Below are positions 28,673 through 38,025 of a stretch of DNA of 64,000 nt, one piece after another. Position numbers and translations under genes: made by a program. The stretch's first letter is position 1, and every line of letters begins with the position of its first letter. The stretch spans positions 9,052,001 to 9,116,000 of the forward strand of contig NZ_JAUSZI010000002.1 of the NCBI RefSeq assembly GCF_030817415.1, read 5' to 3'. The DNA is from Streptomyces umbrinus (GTDB taxonomy: Bacteria > Actinomycetota > Actinomycetes > Streptomycetales > Streptomycetaceae). The notes under the pieces were generated by a model. It saw only the letters and a list, made by a program, of their open reading frames with translations, had not been told where the DNA came from and made no database searches.

Positions 28673-30487
28673 TTGAGATCGTCACTGGTGATCGTGGGAG
28701 CCGGGCCGCGGGGGACCGGACTCCTGGAGCGGATCGCCGCCAACGCGCCCGAGCTGTACGCGAGTTCGGGCGACGGTCTGGACGGTTCGGTCGGCAGCTC
28801 CGTCGGTTCGGAGGGACTCGACATCCATCTCGTCGACCCCTATCCGCCGGGCGGCGGCCGCATCTGGCGCGAGGCTCAGTCGCCGCTGCTCTGGATGAAC
28901 TCCGAGGCGCAGGACGTCACGATGTTCACCGACGAGACGGTCGACATGGCCGGACCGGTGCGCGAGGGTCCCACGCTGCACGAGTGGGCCGCACTCGACG
29001 GACGCGTCTTCGCGGACCGGCAACGGCAGGGCACGTACATGCGCTGGGTCTACGAGCAGACCGTCGCCGCGCTCCCGCCGGGCATCCGCGTCCACCACCA
29101 CGCCCGCCGCGCCCTGCGGGTCGTCGGCCCGCGCGAGGGACGCCAGCAGGTGTGGCTGGAGGGCCGGCCGCGCCCGCTGCAGGCCGACCTGGTCGTCCTC
29201 ACGCTCGGCCACCTCGACGCGGAACTCGACCAGGAGCAGCGCGAGTTGGCCGCGTACGCCCGCGCCCACGACCTTGTCCATCTGCCGCCGGACTACACCG
29301 CCGACAGCGACCTGTCCGCCCTCGCGCCGGGCGAACCGGTGCTCGTCCGGGGCTTCGGGCTCGCCTTCGTCGACCTGATGGTGCTGCTCACCGAAGGGCG
29401 TGGCGGGCGCTACGAGACGGGCGCGGACGGGGAGTTGACGTACCGGGCGTCCGGGCGCGAGCCCGTGCTGCACGTCGGGTCGCGGCGCGGAGTCCCGTAC
29501 CACTCGAAGATCGGCTACGACTGGACCGGTGAACGGCCGCCGCTGCCACGGTTCTTCGGGCCGGGCGAGGTGGACGCACTGCTCGCGCGCCCCGGCGGCC
29601 TCGACTTCCGGCGGGACGTGTGGCCGCTCGTCAAGAAGGAACTGGGCTTCGCGCACTACCACCGGCTGTTCACGGCGCACCCCGAGCGCACGGACATGGC
29701 CTGGACGGACTTCGAGGAGAAGTACGCGGCCGGTGACAGCGCCGAGATCCAGGCCCTGGTCGCCTCGGCCGTGCCCGACACCGCCGACCGGTTCGACCCG
29801 GCCGCGCTCGACCATCCGCTGGACGGGGTGCGCCATGCCTCGTACGACGAACTCCAGGACGGGCTGCGGGCCTACATCGAAGGGGATCTGACCCGGCGTC
29901 ACGACTCCTCGCACAGCGCGGACATGGCGGTCTTCCTCGGACTCCTGTCCGTCTACGGGCAGTTGGTGCGGCTCGGTGACATCGGGTCCTGGTGGCACGG
30001 GTTCTTCAGCTATCTGGCGTCGGGGCCGCCCGGACCGCGGCTGCGGCAGATGCTCGCCCTGTCCCGGGCGGGAGTGCTCAGGTTCCTGGGCGCCGGCATG
30101 ACCGTAGAGGCCTCGGACGGCGTCTTCCGGGCCGGGAGCGCAGGCGTGCCGGGGGAGTACGTCGAGGCACGGGCGCTCGTCGAGGCGCGGCTGCCGCATC
30201 CCACGGTCGAGCGCACCCGCGACTCGCTGCTGCGCGAGCTGTACGCCGAGGGCGCCGCGGCGACGCCCGAGGGGCTGCTCGCCGTGGACCCCGCCGACGG
30301 GCGTGTCCTCGACCGCTCCGGCACCCCGCACCCACGGCGTTTCGCGCTCGGACCGCACACCGACGCCCGGGGCTCCGGCGCGTTCACCCGGCCGCGCACC
30401 GGAGGGCCCGCCTTCCGGCAGAACGACGCAACGGCGCGCGCCGCACTGGCCTTTCTGCGCGCGCTGTCCTGTAGCGCCGCCGCGTAA
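28673..30487 (+). CDS. FAD/NAD(P)-binding protein
   Basis: A roughly 604-residue flavoprotein of the FAD-NAD(P)-binding type. The dinucleotide loop is near the N-terminus (SLVIVGAGPRGTGLLERI), followed by a second conserved block IHLVDPYPPGGGRIWR and MNSEAQDVTMFTD, then a central domain (VLTLGHLD, PVLVRGFGLAFVDLMVLL). The chemistry is unknown; relatives lie next to amino-acid transporters and may oxidise an imported N- or S-compound. I chose TTG 28673 with GGTGG 7 bases upstream; ATG 28619 is possible. It is followed by the ABC permease after 56 bases, probably in one operon. Confidence 0.75.
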   Translation: MRSSLVIVGAGPRGTGLLERIAANAPELYASSGDGLDGSVGSSVGSEGLDIHLVDPYPPGGGRIWREAQSPLLWMNSEAQDVTMFTDETVDMAGPVREGPTLHEWAALDGRVFADRQRQGTYMRWVYEQTVAALPPGIRVHHHARRALRVVGPREGRQQVWLEGRPRPLQADLVVLTLGHLDAELDQEQRELAAYARAHDLVHLPPDYTADSDLSALAPGEPVLVRGFGLAFVDLMVLLTEGRGGRYETGADGELTYRASGREPVLHVGSRRGVPYHSKIGYDWTGERPPLPRFFGPGEVDALLARPGGLDFRRDVWPLVKKELGFAHYHRLFTAHPERTDMAWTDFEEKYAAGDSAEIQALVASAVPDTADRFDPAALDHPLDGVRHASYDELQDGLRAYIEGDLTRRHDSSHSADMAVFLGLLSVYGQLVRLGDIGSWWHGFFSYLASGPPGPRLRQMLALSRAGVLRFLGAGMTVEASDGVFRAGSAGVPGEYVEARALVEARLPHPTVERTRDSLLRELYAEGAAATPEGLLAVDPADGRVLDRSGTPHPRRFALGPHTDARGSGAFTRPRTGGPAFRQNDATARAALAFLRALSCSAAA

Positions 30488-30543
30488 CCACGCCCTCCGC
30501 ACCCCCGGCGGCCCCGCTCGCTTCCTTCACCCAGAGGACTCCC

Positions 30544-31425
30544 ATGTCGCTGACCAGTGATCCACCCCTTACCAGAACATCCGCCGAGCCCGAGGACTAC
30601 GGCGCGCTCAAGGTCGTGCCCGTACGCCATCCCTGGCGCTGGGTCGCGGTGACCGTGACCGCCGTGCTGCTCGCCCAGTTCGTCCACGGGCTCGCCACCA
30701 ACTCCGGCTGGGAGTGGGAGGTGTTCGCCGAGTTCTTCACCGCGGAGGTGATCCTCAAGGCGGTCTGGGTGACGCTCCAACTCACCTTCTACGGAACGGC
30801 GTTGGGCTTCGCGCTCGGCATCGTCCTGGCCTTCATGCGGCTGTCGGCCAGCCCGTTCCTGAAGGCCGTCTCCTTCGCGTACATCTGGGCGTTCCGGTCG
30901 ATCCCGCTGATCGTGCAGCTGCTCTTCTGGTTCAACCTGGCCTACCTCTACAAGGAGTTGGAGTTCGGCATCCCCTTCGGGCCCGGCTTCTTCTCCTTCG
31001 ACACGATGGGCCTGGTCGGCGCGATGAGCGCGGCCGTGCTGGGGCTCGCCCTGCACCAGGCCGCGTACGCCGCGGAGATCGTGCGCGGCGGCGTACTGTC
31101 CGTCGACAGCGGGCAGTTGGAGGCCGCCGCCGCGCTCGGCATCCCCAGGCTGCGGCAGATCCGGCGGATCGTGCTGCCGCAGGCGATGCGCTCCATCCTG
31201 CCGAACGCCGCCAACGAGGTGATCTCCCTCTTCAAGGGCACCTCGATCGTCTCCGTCATGGCGATCGGCGAACTCTTCTACCAGGTCCAGGTCATCTACG
31301 GACGCAACGGCCGGGTCGTACCGCTGCTCATGGTCGCGACGGCCTGGTACATCCTCCTGACCACCGCGCTCTCGATCCTCCAGCACTACGTCGAACGACA
31401 CTTCGCGAAGGGAAGCACCCGATGA
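30544..31425 (+). CDS. Polar amino-acid ABC transporter permease
   Basis: A 293-residue inner-membrane subunit of a PAAT-family importer. Residues 1-35 are cytoplasmic, then helices such as [19 protein letters not shown] and [21 protein letters not shown]. Signature segments are [20 protein letters not shown] and the EAA loop [25 protein letters not shown], which docks to the ATPase. It is similar to the truncated permease at 27846. ATG 30544 follows GAGGA. Its stop overlaps the ATPase start (ATGA), indicating translational coupling. Confidence 0.9.
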   Translation: MSLTSDPPLTRTSAEPEDYGALKVVPVRHPWRWVAVTVTAVLLAQFVHGLATNSGWEWEVFAEFFTAEVILKAVWVTLQLTFYGTALGFALGIVLAFMRLSASPFLKAVSFAYIWAFRSIPLIVQLLFWFNLAYLYKELEFGIPFGPGFFSFDTMGLVGAMSAAVLGLALHQAAYAAEIVRGGVLSVDSGQLEAAAALGIPRLRQIRRIVLPQAMRSILPNAANEVISLFKGTSIVSVMAIGELFYQVQVIYGRNGRVVPLLMVATAWYILLTTALSILQHYVERHFAKGSTR

Positions 31426-32228
31426 GCGCGCCGCTGACCAAGGATCCGGCCAAGGACGGGGCGGCCGGCGCCCCCATGGTCGACATCAAGTCCGTGCACA
31501 AGAGCTTCGGTTCGCTCGAAGTCCTCAAGGGCGTCGACCTGGAGGTGCGGACCGGTGAGGTCACCGTCGTCCTCGGCCCGTCAGGATCCGGCAAGTCCAC
31601 GCTGCTGCGGACCATCAACCACCTGGAGAAGGTCGACCAGGGCTGGATCAGCGTGGACGGCTCGCTGGTCGGCTACCGGCGCTCCGGCGACAAGCTGTAC
31701 GAGCTGCGCGAGCGGGAGATCCTCAGGCAGCGCACCCGGATCGGGTTCGTCTTCCAGAACTTCAACCTCTTCCCGCATCTCACGGTGCTGGAGAACATCG
31801 TCGAGGCCCCGGTCTCCGCGCTGAAGCGGCCCCGCAAGGACGTCACCGTGAGCGCGCGCGGGCTGCTCGACCGGGTCGGGCTCGCGGACAAGGCCCACGC
31901 CTACCCGAAGCAGCTCTCCGGCGGACAGCAGCAGCGCGTGGCCATCGCCCGCGCGCTCGCTCTGGAGCCGAAACTGCTGCTCTTCGACGAGCCGACGTCC
32001 GCGCTCGACCCCGAGCTGGTCGGTGAGGTCCTCGACGTCATCAAGGACCTGGCCCATCAGGGCACCACGATGATCGTCGTCACGCACGAGATCGGCTTCG
32101 CCCGCGAGGTCGCCGACACGGTCGTCTTCATGGACGACGGCCGGATCGTCGAACAGGGCGCCCCCGGCGACGTACTCGACCGGCCGCGGCACGAACGCAC
32201 CCGTGCCTTCCTCTCCAAGGTTCTCTGA
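31422..32228 (+). CDS. Polar amino-acid ABC transporter ATPase
   Basis: A 268-residue ABC ATPase of the GlnQ/HisP group. Motifs: Walker [11 protein letters not shown]-loop [17 protein letters not shown], signature [15 protein letters not shown], Walker [15 protein letters not shown], and the switch His in VVTHEIGF. An N-terminal extension of about 20 residues precedes the domain. It is coupled to the permease by a four-base overlap and followed after 53 bases by the receptor gene, making a complete importer. It might also have served the decayed receptor and permease upstream. Confidence 0.93.
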   Translation: MSAPLTKDPAKDGAAGAPMVDIKSVHKSFGSLEVLKGVDLEVRTGEVTVVLGPSGSGKSTLLRTINHLEKVDQGWISVDGSLVGYRRSGDKLYELREREILRQRTRIGFVFQNFNLFPHLTVLENIVEAPVSALKRPRKDVTVSARGLLDRVGLADKAHAYPKQLSGGQQQRVAIARALALEPKLLLFDEPTSALDPELVGEVLDVIKDLAHQGTTMIVVTHEIGFAREVADTVVFMDDGRIVEQGAPGDVLDRPRHERTRAFLSKVL

Positions 32229-32281
32229 ACCGGCAGCTGTCCGATCGTTCCAACCTCTCTTCCCACACCAGGAGTTCACCC

Positions 32282-33253
32282 GTGATATCCCGACGCACCC
32301 TCGCCGCCTCCGTCGCCGCCCTCGTCGTCGCCCCCCTGCTCAGCGCCTGCGGCGGTGACAGCGACGCGGCGACCGGGACGGGCAGCTCCGGCACCAAGAA
32401 GGTCGGCGACGTCAACATCGGCCCGGACCAGAACCGGATCCGCGGCAAGAAGGTCGACGACATCGCCGCGCTCGTCCCGGCGGCCATCCGCAAGCGCGGC
32501 ACGCTCAAGCTCGGCCAGAGCGCCGACGCCTCGCCGCCACTCGGCTTCTACGCGACCGACGACAAGACCAGAATCGGCTCCGAGATCGACCTCGCGACCA
32601 TCGTCGCCGACACCCTCGGGCTGAAGCTCGACAACGACGAGGTCTCCTGGGAGAACCTCTTCGTCGGTCTCGACAGCGGCAAGTTCGACGCCGTTTTCTC
32701 GAACGTCACCGTCACCGAGGAGCGCAAGGAGAAGTACGACTTCGCGACCTACCGCCTCGACAACATCTCGTTCGAGGCGAAGAAGGGCACCGACTGGAAG
32801 ATCGAGGGTCCCGAGGACGTGGCGGGCAAGACCATCGCCGTCTCGTCCGGCACCAACCAGGAGAAGATCCTCGTCGACTGGAGCAAGCAGAACGAGAAGG
32901 CGGGCCGGAAGCCGGTGTCCATCAAGTACTTCCAGAAGGACACGGACTACTACCTGGCCCTCCAGTCGGGTCGTATCGACGCCTACCTGGGCCCCAGCCC
33001 GTCCGCCGCGTACCACGTGGCCTCGGCCGGACAGTCGCAGGTCATCGGCACGCTCTCCGGTGCGGGCGACGACCTCCAGGGCAAGATCGCCGCCACCACG
33101 AAGAAGGGGAGCGGGCTCGTCGACGCGTACGCGGCCGCCATCAACCACGTGATCGAGGACGGCAGTTACGGGCGTGTGCTCAAGCGCTGGGGCCTGTCCA
33201 GCGAGGCCGTGCCGAAGTCGGAGATCAACCCGCCCGGCCTGCCGAAGATCTAG
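32282..33253 (+). CDS. Polar amino-acid ABC receptor lipoprotein
   Basis: A 323-residue extracellular receptor. The signal sequence LAASVAALVVAPLLSAC ends in a lipobox Cys. The type II binding fold shows GTLKLGQSADASPPLGFYATDDK (ligand-binding N-lobe), SEIDLATIVADTLGLKL, ENLFVGLDSGKFDAVFSNVTVTEERK, and the C-terminal helix DGSYGRVLKRWGL. The ending AVPKSEINPP is very like that of the frameshifted paralogue at 26428. GTG 32282 is the start. It is the last gene of the transporter operon, followed by two strong hairpins. Confidence 0.92.
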   Translation: MISRRTLAASVAALVVAPLLSACGGDSDAATGTGSSGTKKVGDVNIGPDQNRIRGKKVDDIAALVPAAIRKRGTLKLGQSADASPPLGFYATDDKTRIGSEIDLATIVADTLGLKLDNDEVSWENLFVGLDSGKFDAVFSNVTVTEERKEKYDFATYRLDNISFEAKKGTDWKIEGPEDVAGKTIAVSSGTNQEKILVDWSKQNEKAGRKPVSIKYFQKDTDYYLALQSGRIDAYLGPSPSAAYHVASAGQSQVIGTLSGAGDDLQGKIAATTKKGSGLVDAYAAAINHVIEDGSYGRVLKRWGLSSEAVPKSEINPPGLPKI

Positions 33254-33260
33254 GAGATCC

Positions 33261-33294
33261 CGGGGCCGCGGCGGTCGCGACCGCCGCGGCCCCG
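33261..33294 (+). terminator. Terminator after the amino-acid transporter operon
   Basis: A perfect 34-base palindrome centred on TCGCGA begins 8 bases after the receptor stop codon. The stem can be at least 14 bp. Confidence 0.8.
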
Positions 33295-33310
33295 GGGAGG
33301 TCACGACCAC

Positions 33311-33348
33311 CGGCGTCGCGCCGGACGGAATACACCGGCGCGACGCCG
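33311..33348 (+). terminator. Second hairpin downstream of the transporter operon
   Basis: CGGCGTCGCGCCGG (33311-33324) pairs perfectly with CCGGCGCGACGCCG (33335-33348) around a 10-base loop. It may back up the first terminator, or belong to the leader of the next gene 47 bases downstream. Confidence 0.6.
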
Positions 33349-33394
33349 CGCTCACACCTCGGGCCGGCTGAGCCCGTGCGGAAGGGTTGATCAC

Positions 33395-34195
33395 ATGACG
33401 ACGGAACACGGAGCGGCGGCCGCGTCCGAGGAGTGGAAGCACTGGCACGAGCACCGCACCGAGACGGTGTCCGCGCCCTACGGCCCGCTCGCGCTCAGCG
33501 GCACCCACTGGATCGAGGACTATCCGGAGGGGCTACTTCCGGACATGCCCGGCCGGTGGTCCGTGGACGGTGACGCCGTCGTGCTGACGGCCGACGCGGC
33601 CGACGGCCTGCTCGTGGACGGTGCGCCCTTCGCCGGTGAGGTCCGGCTCGGGGCCGACCCCGGTCCGGCCGTCACGGCCCGGGTCGCGCACGGCGAGCGC
33701 AGGTTCGTCGTCCTCGTACGCGAAGGGGCCCTGGGGGTACGCGACTTCGACCCCGCCTCCCCGGCCCGGCAGGCGTTCCGGGGCATCGAGGCCACGCCGT
33801 ACGATCCGCGCTGGTCGGTGCCGGGCCGCTTCACGCCGTACGGGGAGGACCGGACCGTACGCGTGGCGAACGCCGACGGGCGGGAGCGTGGGCTCGGGCT
33901 CGGCGGTGAGCTCGCCTTCACGCTCGGCGGGCAGGACCTGACGCTTCAGGTGACGGTTCAGGGGGACGGATCGCTGTGGGCGGTTTTCGGCGATGCGACG
34001 AGTGGGAACGGCAGCTATCGCTTCCGGTTCCTGCGCCCGGCGGCTCCTGACACAGAGGGGCGCACGACGGTGGACTTCAACCGTGCCCTGCTTCCGCCCT
34101 GCGCATTCGCGGACCACTTCATCTGCCCATTCCCGCCGCCGGGCAATAGCCTGAGCGCGGCGATTGCCGCCGGGGAACGCAATCTGCTCCGATAA
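33395..34195 (+). CDS. DUF1684 family protein
   Basis: A 266-residue cytoplasmic protein of the DUF1684 family, function unknown. The recognisable parts are the N-terminal WKHWHEHRTETVSAPYGPLALSGTHWI, the central DPRWSVPGRFTPYG, and the C-terminal RTTVDFNRALLPPCAFADHFICPFPPPGNSLSAAIAAGE, which is the family's signature ending. ATG 33395 follows GGAAGGG. It stands alone between the transporter operon and the secreted protease gene. Confidence 0.85.
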   Translation: MTTEHGAAAASEEWKHWHEHRTETVSAPYGPLALSGTHWIEDYPEGLLPDMPGRWSVDGDAVVLTADAADGLLVDGAPFAGEVRLGADPGPAVTARVAHGERRFVVLVREGALGVRDFDPASPARQAFRGIEATPYDPRWSVPGRFTPYGEDRTVRVANADGRERGLGLGGELAFTLGGQDLTLQVTVQGDGSLWAVFGDATSGNGSYRFRFLRPAAPDTEGRTTVDFNRALLPPCAFADHFICPFPPPGNSLSAAIAAGERNLLR

Positions 34196-34432
34196 TCCGC
34201 ACGTAATCCACACACTGTCGTCGATGAGATCAACTCCCGTGGGACATACGTAAGTTGAACACCGCACGGCCGAAAGGCGCCCTTGCGCCCGTCGGGTGTG
34301 CGGCCAAATACTCCCCCCAGCGCCTTGTCAGGGGCACGGCTTGTCCGGAATCCGGACATTCTTCCTCTGGCGTGCGCCTCACGGGCCCCGACCCCACGCG
34401 GGCCCCCGACTTCCCTTTGGAGGGAACGAACA

Positions 34433-35338
34433 GTGAGGACCAAGCGCACCACCCCCCGCAGCGGAATAGCGAGACGGACCCGGCTGATCGCCGTCACCTC
34501 CGGACTCGTGGCCGCGGCCGCATTCACCATCCCTTCCGCGAACGCGAGCGACGCGCAGACGTTCAGCACCTCCCAGCTGAAGAGCGCCAACTCTTCCGTG
34601 CTCAAGGCCGATGTGCCGGGCACCGCCTGGGTGACCGACGCCAAGACCGGCAAGGTCGTCGTCACGGTCGACAGCACCGTCTCCAAGGCCGAGATCGCGA
34701 AGATCAAGCGGGCCGCGGGCAGCAACGCCGGCGCTCTGCAGATCAAGTACACGCCGGGCAAGTTCAACAAGCTGATCAAGGGTGGCGACGCCATCTATGC
34801 GAGTAGCTGGCGCTGCTCCCTCGGCTTCAACGTCAAGAACAGCGCGGGCGCCGACTACTACGTGACCGCCGGTCACTGCACCGACGGCGCCGGCACCTGG
34901 TGGTCGAACTCCGGGCACACCACCACGCTCGGCTCGACGGCCGGTTCCAGCTTCCCGACCAACGACTACGGGCTGGTGCGCTACACCAATACCTCGGTCG
35001 CCAAGTCGGGCACCGCGGGCAGCGTGGACATCACCAGTGCCGCCACCCCGAGTGTGGGCACGAACGTCATCCGCACCGGTTCCACCACCGGCACCCGCAC
35101 CGGACGCGTCACCGCGCTGAACGCGACCGTGAACTACGGCGGCGGCGACATCGTCTACGGCATGATCCAGACCACGGTCTGCGCCGAGCCCGGCGACTCC
35201 GGCGGTCCGCTCTACGGCAGCAACGGTGTCGCCTACGGTCTGACCTCCGGCGGCAGCGGCAACTGCACCTCCGGTGGCACCACGTTCTTCCAGCCGGTCA
35301 CCGAAGCGCTGGGCGCCTACGGCGTCAACGTATTCTGA
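34433..35338 (+). CDS. Secreted streptogrisin-like serine protease (S1, short pro-region)
   Basis: A 301-residue pre-pro-protease of the chymotrypsin-like S1E group. A twin-Arg-rich start precedes signal peptide [18 protein letters not shown]. Residues 40-114 form the pro-region; the mature enzyme begins near residue 115 ([18 protein letters not shown]). The catalytic triad is His148 in TAGHC, Asp178 in NDYGL, and Ser256 in GDSGGP. Disulfide cysteines (CSLGF/GHC, CAEPG/GNCTSGG) are in place, as in SGPA and SGPB. GTG 34433 has GGAGGGA 7 bases upstream. A terminator follows. A longer paralogue lies at 38026. Confidence 0.93.
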   Translation: MRTKRTTPRSGIARRTRLIAVTSGLVAAAAFTIPSANASDAQTFSTSQLKSANSSVLKADVPGTAWVTDAKTGKVVVTVDSTVSKAEIAKIKRAAGSNAGALQIKYTPGKFNKLIKGGDAIYASSWRCSLGFNVKNSAGADYYVTAGHCTDGAGTWWSNSGHTTTLGSTAGSSFPTNDYGLVRYTNTSVAKSGTAGSVDITSAATPSVGTNVIRTGSTTGTRTGRVTALNATVNYGGGDIVYGMIQTTVCAEPGDSGGPLYGSNGVAYGLTSGGSGNCTSGGTTFFQPVTEALGAYGVNVF

Positions 35339-35388
35339 TCGGTACGCGCCACATCGACACCCGCGTGACCTGACTGCAGCCAGCAGCA

Positions 35389-35428
35389 GACGAGCCCCCG
35401 TACGCCGTTCGCGGTGCGGGGGCTCGTC
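35389..35428 (+). terminator. Terminator after the first S1 protease gene
   Basis: GACGAGCCCCCG (35389-35400) and CGGGGGCTCGTC (35417-35428) pair perfectly; the 16-base loop can form a further short stem. Confidence 0.8.
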
Positions 35429-35481
35429 CTTGGCCGTGGGGGCTCACCCGGGTGCACTGGAAAGACCGGGGGAACAGGGAA

Positions 35482-35709
35482 GTGGCTTCCGACCAGCAGC
35501 GCCATGTACGCCGCAGTCCGCTGCTGTTCACGACACCGCTGGTGCTGCTCGTGGTGCTGGCGCTGGTGCTCCTGTGGGAGATCACGCGCGGCAACGTGAC
35601 GGGGGAGCTGAGCCGTCAGTGGCCCTGGCGGCTGCAGCTGATGCGCGGGGCGCGGCTGGAGCGGCCGGGGGCCGCGGGGGGCGGGCTCATAGTGGGGCCA
35701 GGGGTGTGA
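35482..35709 (+). CDS. Small single-pass membrane protein
   Basis: A possible 75-residue protein with one clear membrane helix (LLFTTPLVLLVVLALVLLWEI, preceded by basic residues RHVRRSP), then NVTGELSRQWPWRLQLMRGARLERPG. The topology would be N-in. GTG 35482 has AGGGA close upstream; the spacing is short, so the start is unsure (ATG 35452 is in frame). No family is recognised. The hydrophobic segment and codon use make it more credible than overlapping frames. Confidence 0.45.
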   Translation: MASDQQRHVRRSPLLFTTPLVLLVVLALVLLWEITRGNVTGELSRQWPWRLQLMRGARLERPGAAGGGLIVGPGV

Positions 35710-35775
35710 GCCGGCCCCGGGCGTGAGGTGGCCTCGGGGTGCGAGGGGGCCCCGGGCGTGAGGCGGTGGCCCGGG

Positions 35776-36711
35776 TCAGGCGTCGGTCCGCGGTGTCGCG
35801 CACAGCCAGTCCAGTACGTCCGGGAGGGCCTCCAGGGCTGAGAAGTGGCTGCCCTTCGGGTCCAGGACCGGGCGGGCGCGGGGGATGCGCTCGGCCAGCC
35901 ACTCGAAGTGGCCCACCGGGGAGAAGGTGTCCTCGGCGCCGTGCCACAGCAGCACGGGGCGGGTGATCTGCGCAGGGTCGAAGCCCCAGTGGCTCAGCAG
36001 CGCGAGGGTGTCGTCGAGCCAGCCGTAGGCTGACTCGCGCAGCGCCTCACGGTAGTTGCGCAGCAGCATCTCGCTCACGGCCGGGGTGGAGACGATCCGG
36101 CGGTCGGCGTCCGTGAGGCCGTCCTTGATCGACGCGAGGAGCTGCGCCGGATCCGCGCGGATCGCGGCGGCCCGGGCGGCGAGCCGGTCCGCGAACTCCA
36201 GCGGGTCGGTGAGCGCCTGTGTGAACTCCTCGACGTTGGACCTCGCCATCCCGTCGAACCAGTTCAGCCCCTCGGCGACGGGCGGCGCGAGACTCGCCAT
36301 CGCCGCCACCCGCCGCACCCGCGAGGGCAGCAGCGCAGCGCAGGCCAGCGCGTGCGGGGCACCGCCCGAGCGGCCGAGCACCGCGAACCTCCCGAGCCCG
36401 AGTCCGTCGGCCAGCGCCGCCACGTCCCGCGCGGCCTGCGCCACCCGGCGTCCGGGACCGCGGTCCGAATCCCCGTACCCCGGCCGGTCGTACGCGATGA
36501 ACCGCACCCCGGGACGCTCGGCCATCAGCTCCGGCGGCACCGCCCCGTGCCGGCCGCCCGGTGTGCCGTGCAGCAGTATCACCGGGCTGCCGTCCGGGTC
36601 CCCCCACTCCTCGAACGCCAGCAGTCGTCCGTCCCGCATCCGTATCCCGTTCGGCACCTCGGTCCTCCATCTCCCCTTCGCGTCCGCGCCGGAGTTACCG
36701 TCGAAGTACAC
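35776..36711 (-). CDS. Alpha/beta hydrolase
   Basis: A 311-residue alpha/beta-fold hydrolase, probably an esterase or related enzyme. The oxyanion segment is VILLHGTPGGRHG; then YDRPGYGDSDRGPG; the nucleophile elbow GRSGGAPHA (Ser near residue 120); the acid near LLWHGAEDTFSP; and the catalytic His in KGSHFSALE. All the expected elements are in order. The start is uncertain: ATG 36639 (MRDGRLLAFEEWG) would also give a full domain. The promoter region faces that of the SPFH gene at 36747, only 35 bases away. Confidence 0.82.
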   Translation of the reverse strand: MYFDGNSGADAKGRWRTEVPNGIRMRDGRLLAFEEWGDPDGSPVILLHGTPGGRHGAVPPELMAERPGVRFIAYDRPGYGDSDRGPGRRVAQAARDVAALADGLGLGRFAVLGRSGGAPHALACAALLPSRVRRVAAMASLAPPVAEGLNWFDGMARSNVEEFTQALTDPLEFADRLAARAAAIRADPAQLLASIKDGLTDADRRIVSTPAVSEMLLRNYREALRESAYGWLDDTLALLSHWGFDPAQITRPVLLWHGAEDTFSPVGHFEWLAERIPRARPVLDPKGSHFSALEALPDVLDWLCATPRTDA

Positions 36712-36746
36712 ACCTGTTGCGCCCGATACGGACCCTGGGGGTCGTA

Positions 36747-37739
36747 ATGATCGAGGAGCTGGTGACGGCGGGAGTGGCTCTCGCGTCCGTCGGAACGGTG
36801 TACGCGATGGCGGCGGCCCGCGTCGTCAAACAGTACGAACGGGGCGTGGTGCTCCGCCTCGGCAGGCTGCGATCCGGGGTGCGTGGTCCGGGGTTCACCA
36901 TGATCGTGCCCTTCGTGGACCGGCTCCAGAAGGTCAACATGCAGATCGTGACGATGCCGGTACCCGGGCAGGACGGCATCACGCGGGACAACGTCACGGT
37001 GCGCGTGGACGCCGTCATCTACTTCAAGGTGGTGTCCGCGGCCGACGCGGTCATCCAGGTCGAGGACTACCGGTTCGCGGTCTCGCAGATGGCGCAGACG
37101 TCACTGCGGTCGATCATCGGCAAGAGCGAGCTGGACGATCTGCTCTCCAACCGCGAGAAGCTCAACCAAGGGCTGGAGCTGATGATCGACAGCCCGGCCG
37201 TGGAGTGGGGCGTGTCCATCGACCGCGTCGAGATCAAGGACGTGTCGCTGCCGGAGACGATGAAACGGTCCATGGCCCGGCAGGCGGAGGCCGACCGTGA
37301 GCGCCGGGCCCGGGTCATCAACGCCGACGCCGAGCTGCAGGCATCCAAGAAACTGGCGGAGGCCGCCGGAGTGATGTCCGAGCAGCCCGCCGCCCTGCAA
37401 CTGCGGCTGCTGCAGACGGTGGTGGCGGTCGCGGCCGAGAAGAACTCCACGCTCGTGCTGCCCTTCCCCGTCGAGTTGCTGCGGTTCCTGGAGCGGGCGC
37501 AGCAGCCGGCGCAACAGGCGGCGCCTCCCGCGCCTCAGGCACAGCAGCCGCCGGACCGGACGGCTCAGCCACAGCAGTCGTTGCCCGAGGCGCAGCAGCG
37601 TCCGATTCAGCCACAGGAGCTCTCGGCGCAGGCGCAACAGCTGTTGGCGCAGTGGCAGCAATCGATGCAGGAGCAACTCCCGCCCGTCGAGACACCGTTG
37701 GATCCGGACTTCGGAGGGTCGAAATCCGGACAGGACTAG
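36747..37739 (+). CDS. SPFH/Band 7 (slipin-type) membrane protein
   Basis: A 330-residue stomatin-like protein that scaffolds membrane microdomains. One N-terminal helix (TAGVALASVGTVYAMAAARVV) is followed by the Band 7 domain: YERGVVLRLGRLRSGVRGPGFTMIVPFVDRLQKVNMQ, then RDNVTVRVDAVIYFKVV, and the coiled-coil stretch REKLNQGLELMIDSPAVEWGVSIDRVEIKDVSLPETMKRSMARQAEADRERRARVI abbreviated here by position (about 135-190). Residues 255-315 are a Gln/Pro/Ala-rich tail with repeated QQP and AQQ words, beyond the usual slipin length. ATG 36747 is taken; no operon partner is seen. Confidence 0.88.
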   Translation: MIEELVTAGVALASVGTVYAMAAARVVKQYERGVVLRLGRLRSGVRGPGFTMIVPFVDRLQKVNMQIVTMPVPGQDGITRDNVTVRVDAVIYFKVVSAADAVIQVEDYRFAVSQMAQTSLRSIIGKSELDDLLSNREKLNQGLELMIDSPAVEWGVSIDRVEIKDVSLPETMKRSMARQAEADRERRARVINADAELQASKKLAEAAGVMSEQPAALQLRLLQTVVAVAAEKNSTLVLPFPVELLRFLERAQQPAQQAAPPAPQAQQPPDRTAQPQQSLPEAQQRPIQPQELSAQAQQLLAQWQQSMQEQLPPVETPLDPDFGGSKSGQD

Positions 37740-38025
37740 ACCTCACAGACTGGCGTTAGTTACTCGCTCGTAGTGTTTGCTATGGGAATCGACGTGGTGA
37801 GACGGCCACTTGTCAACGCGCGTCAACCATGCGGGGGCGCGCGTCCGTTGTGGCACGCGCGTCCTGAAGTCGACCTTGTGTGCTCCCGTGCGGCCTCGGA
37901 ATAGTGGTCGGCGTCCGTTGGCATGGACGCGGCTTTTATTGCGAGTCGGGTCCATGTCCGTACACCTTTCGGTCTCGGTGGCCCCCCACGGCCGCCGTTT
38001 CCGACCCCCCACAGGAGGACACAAG
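37740..38025 (+). promoter_or_regulatory. Control region of the second S1 protease gene
   Basis: This 286-base leader precedes the protease. It contains an imperfect inverted pair (CAACGCGCGTCAACC and GTTGTGGCACGCGCG, near 37813-37862) and an AGGAGG ribosome site at 38013-38018. Promoter boxes are not clear. Confidence 0.35.
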
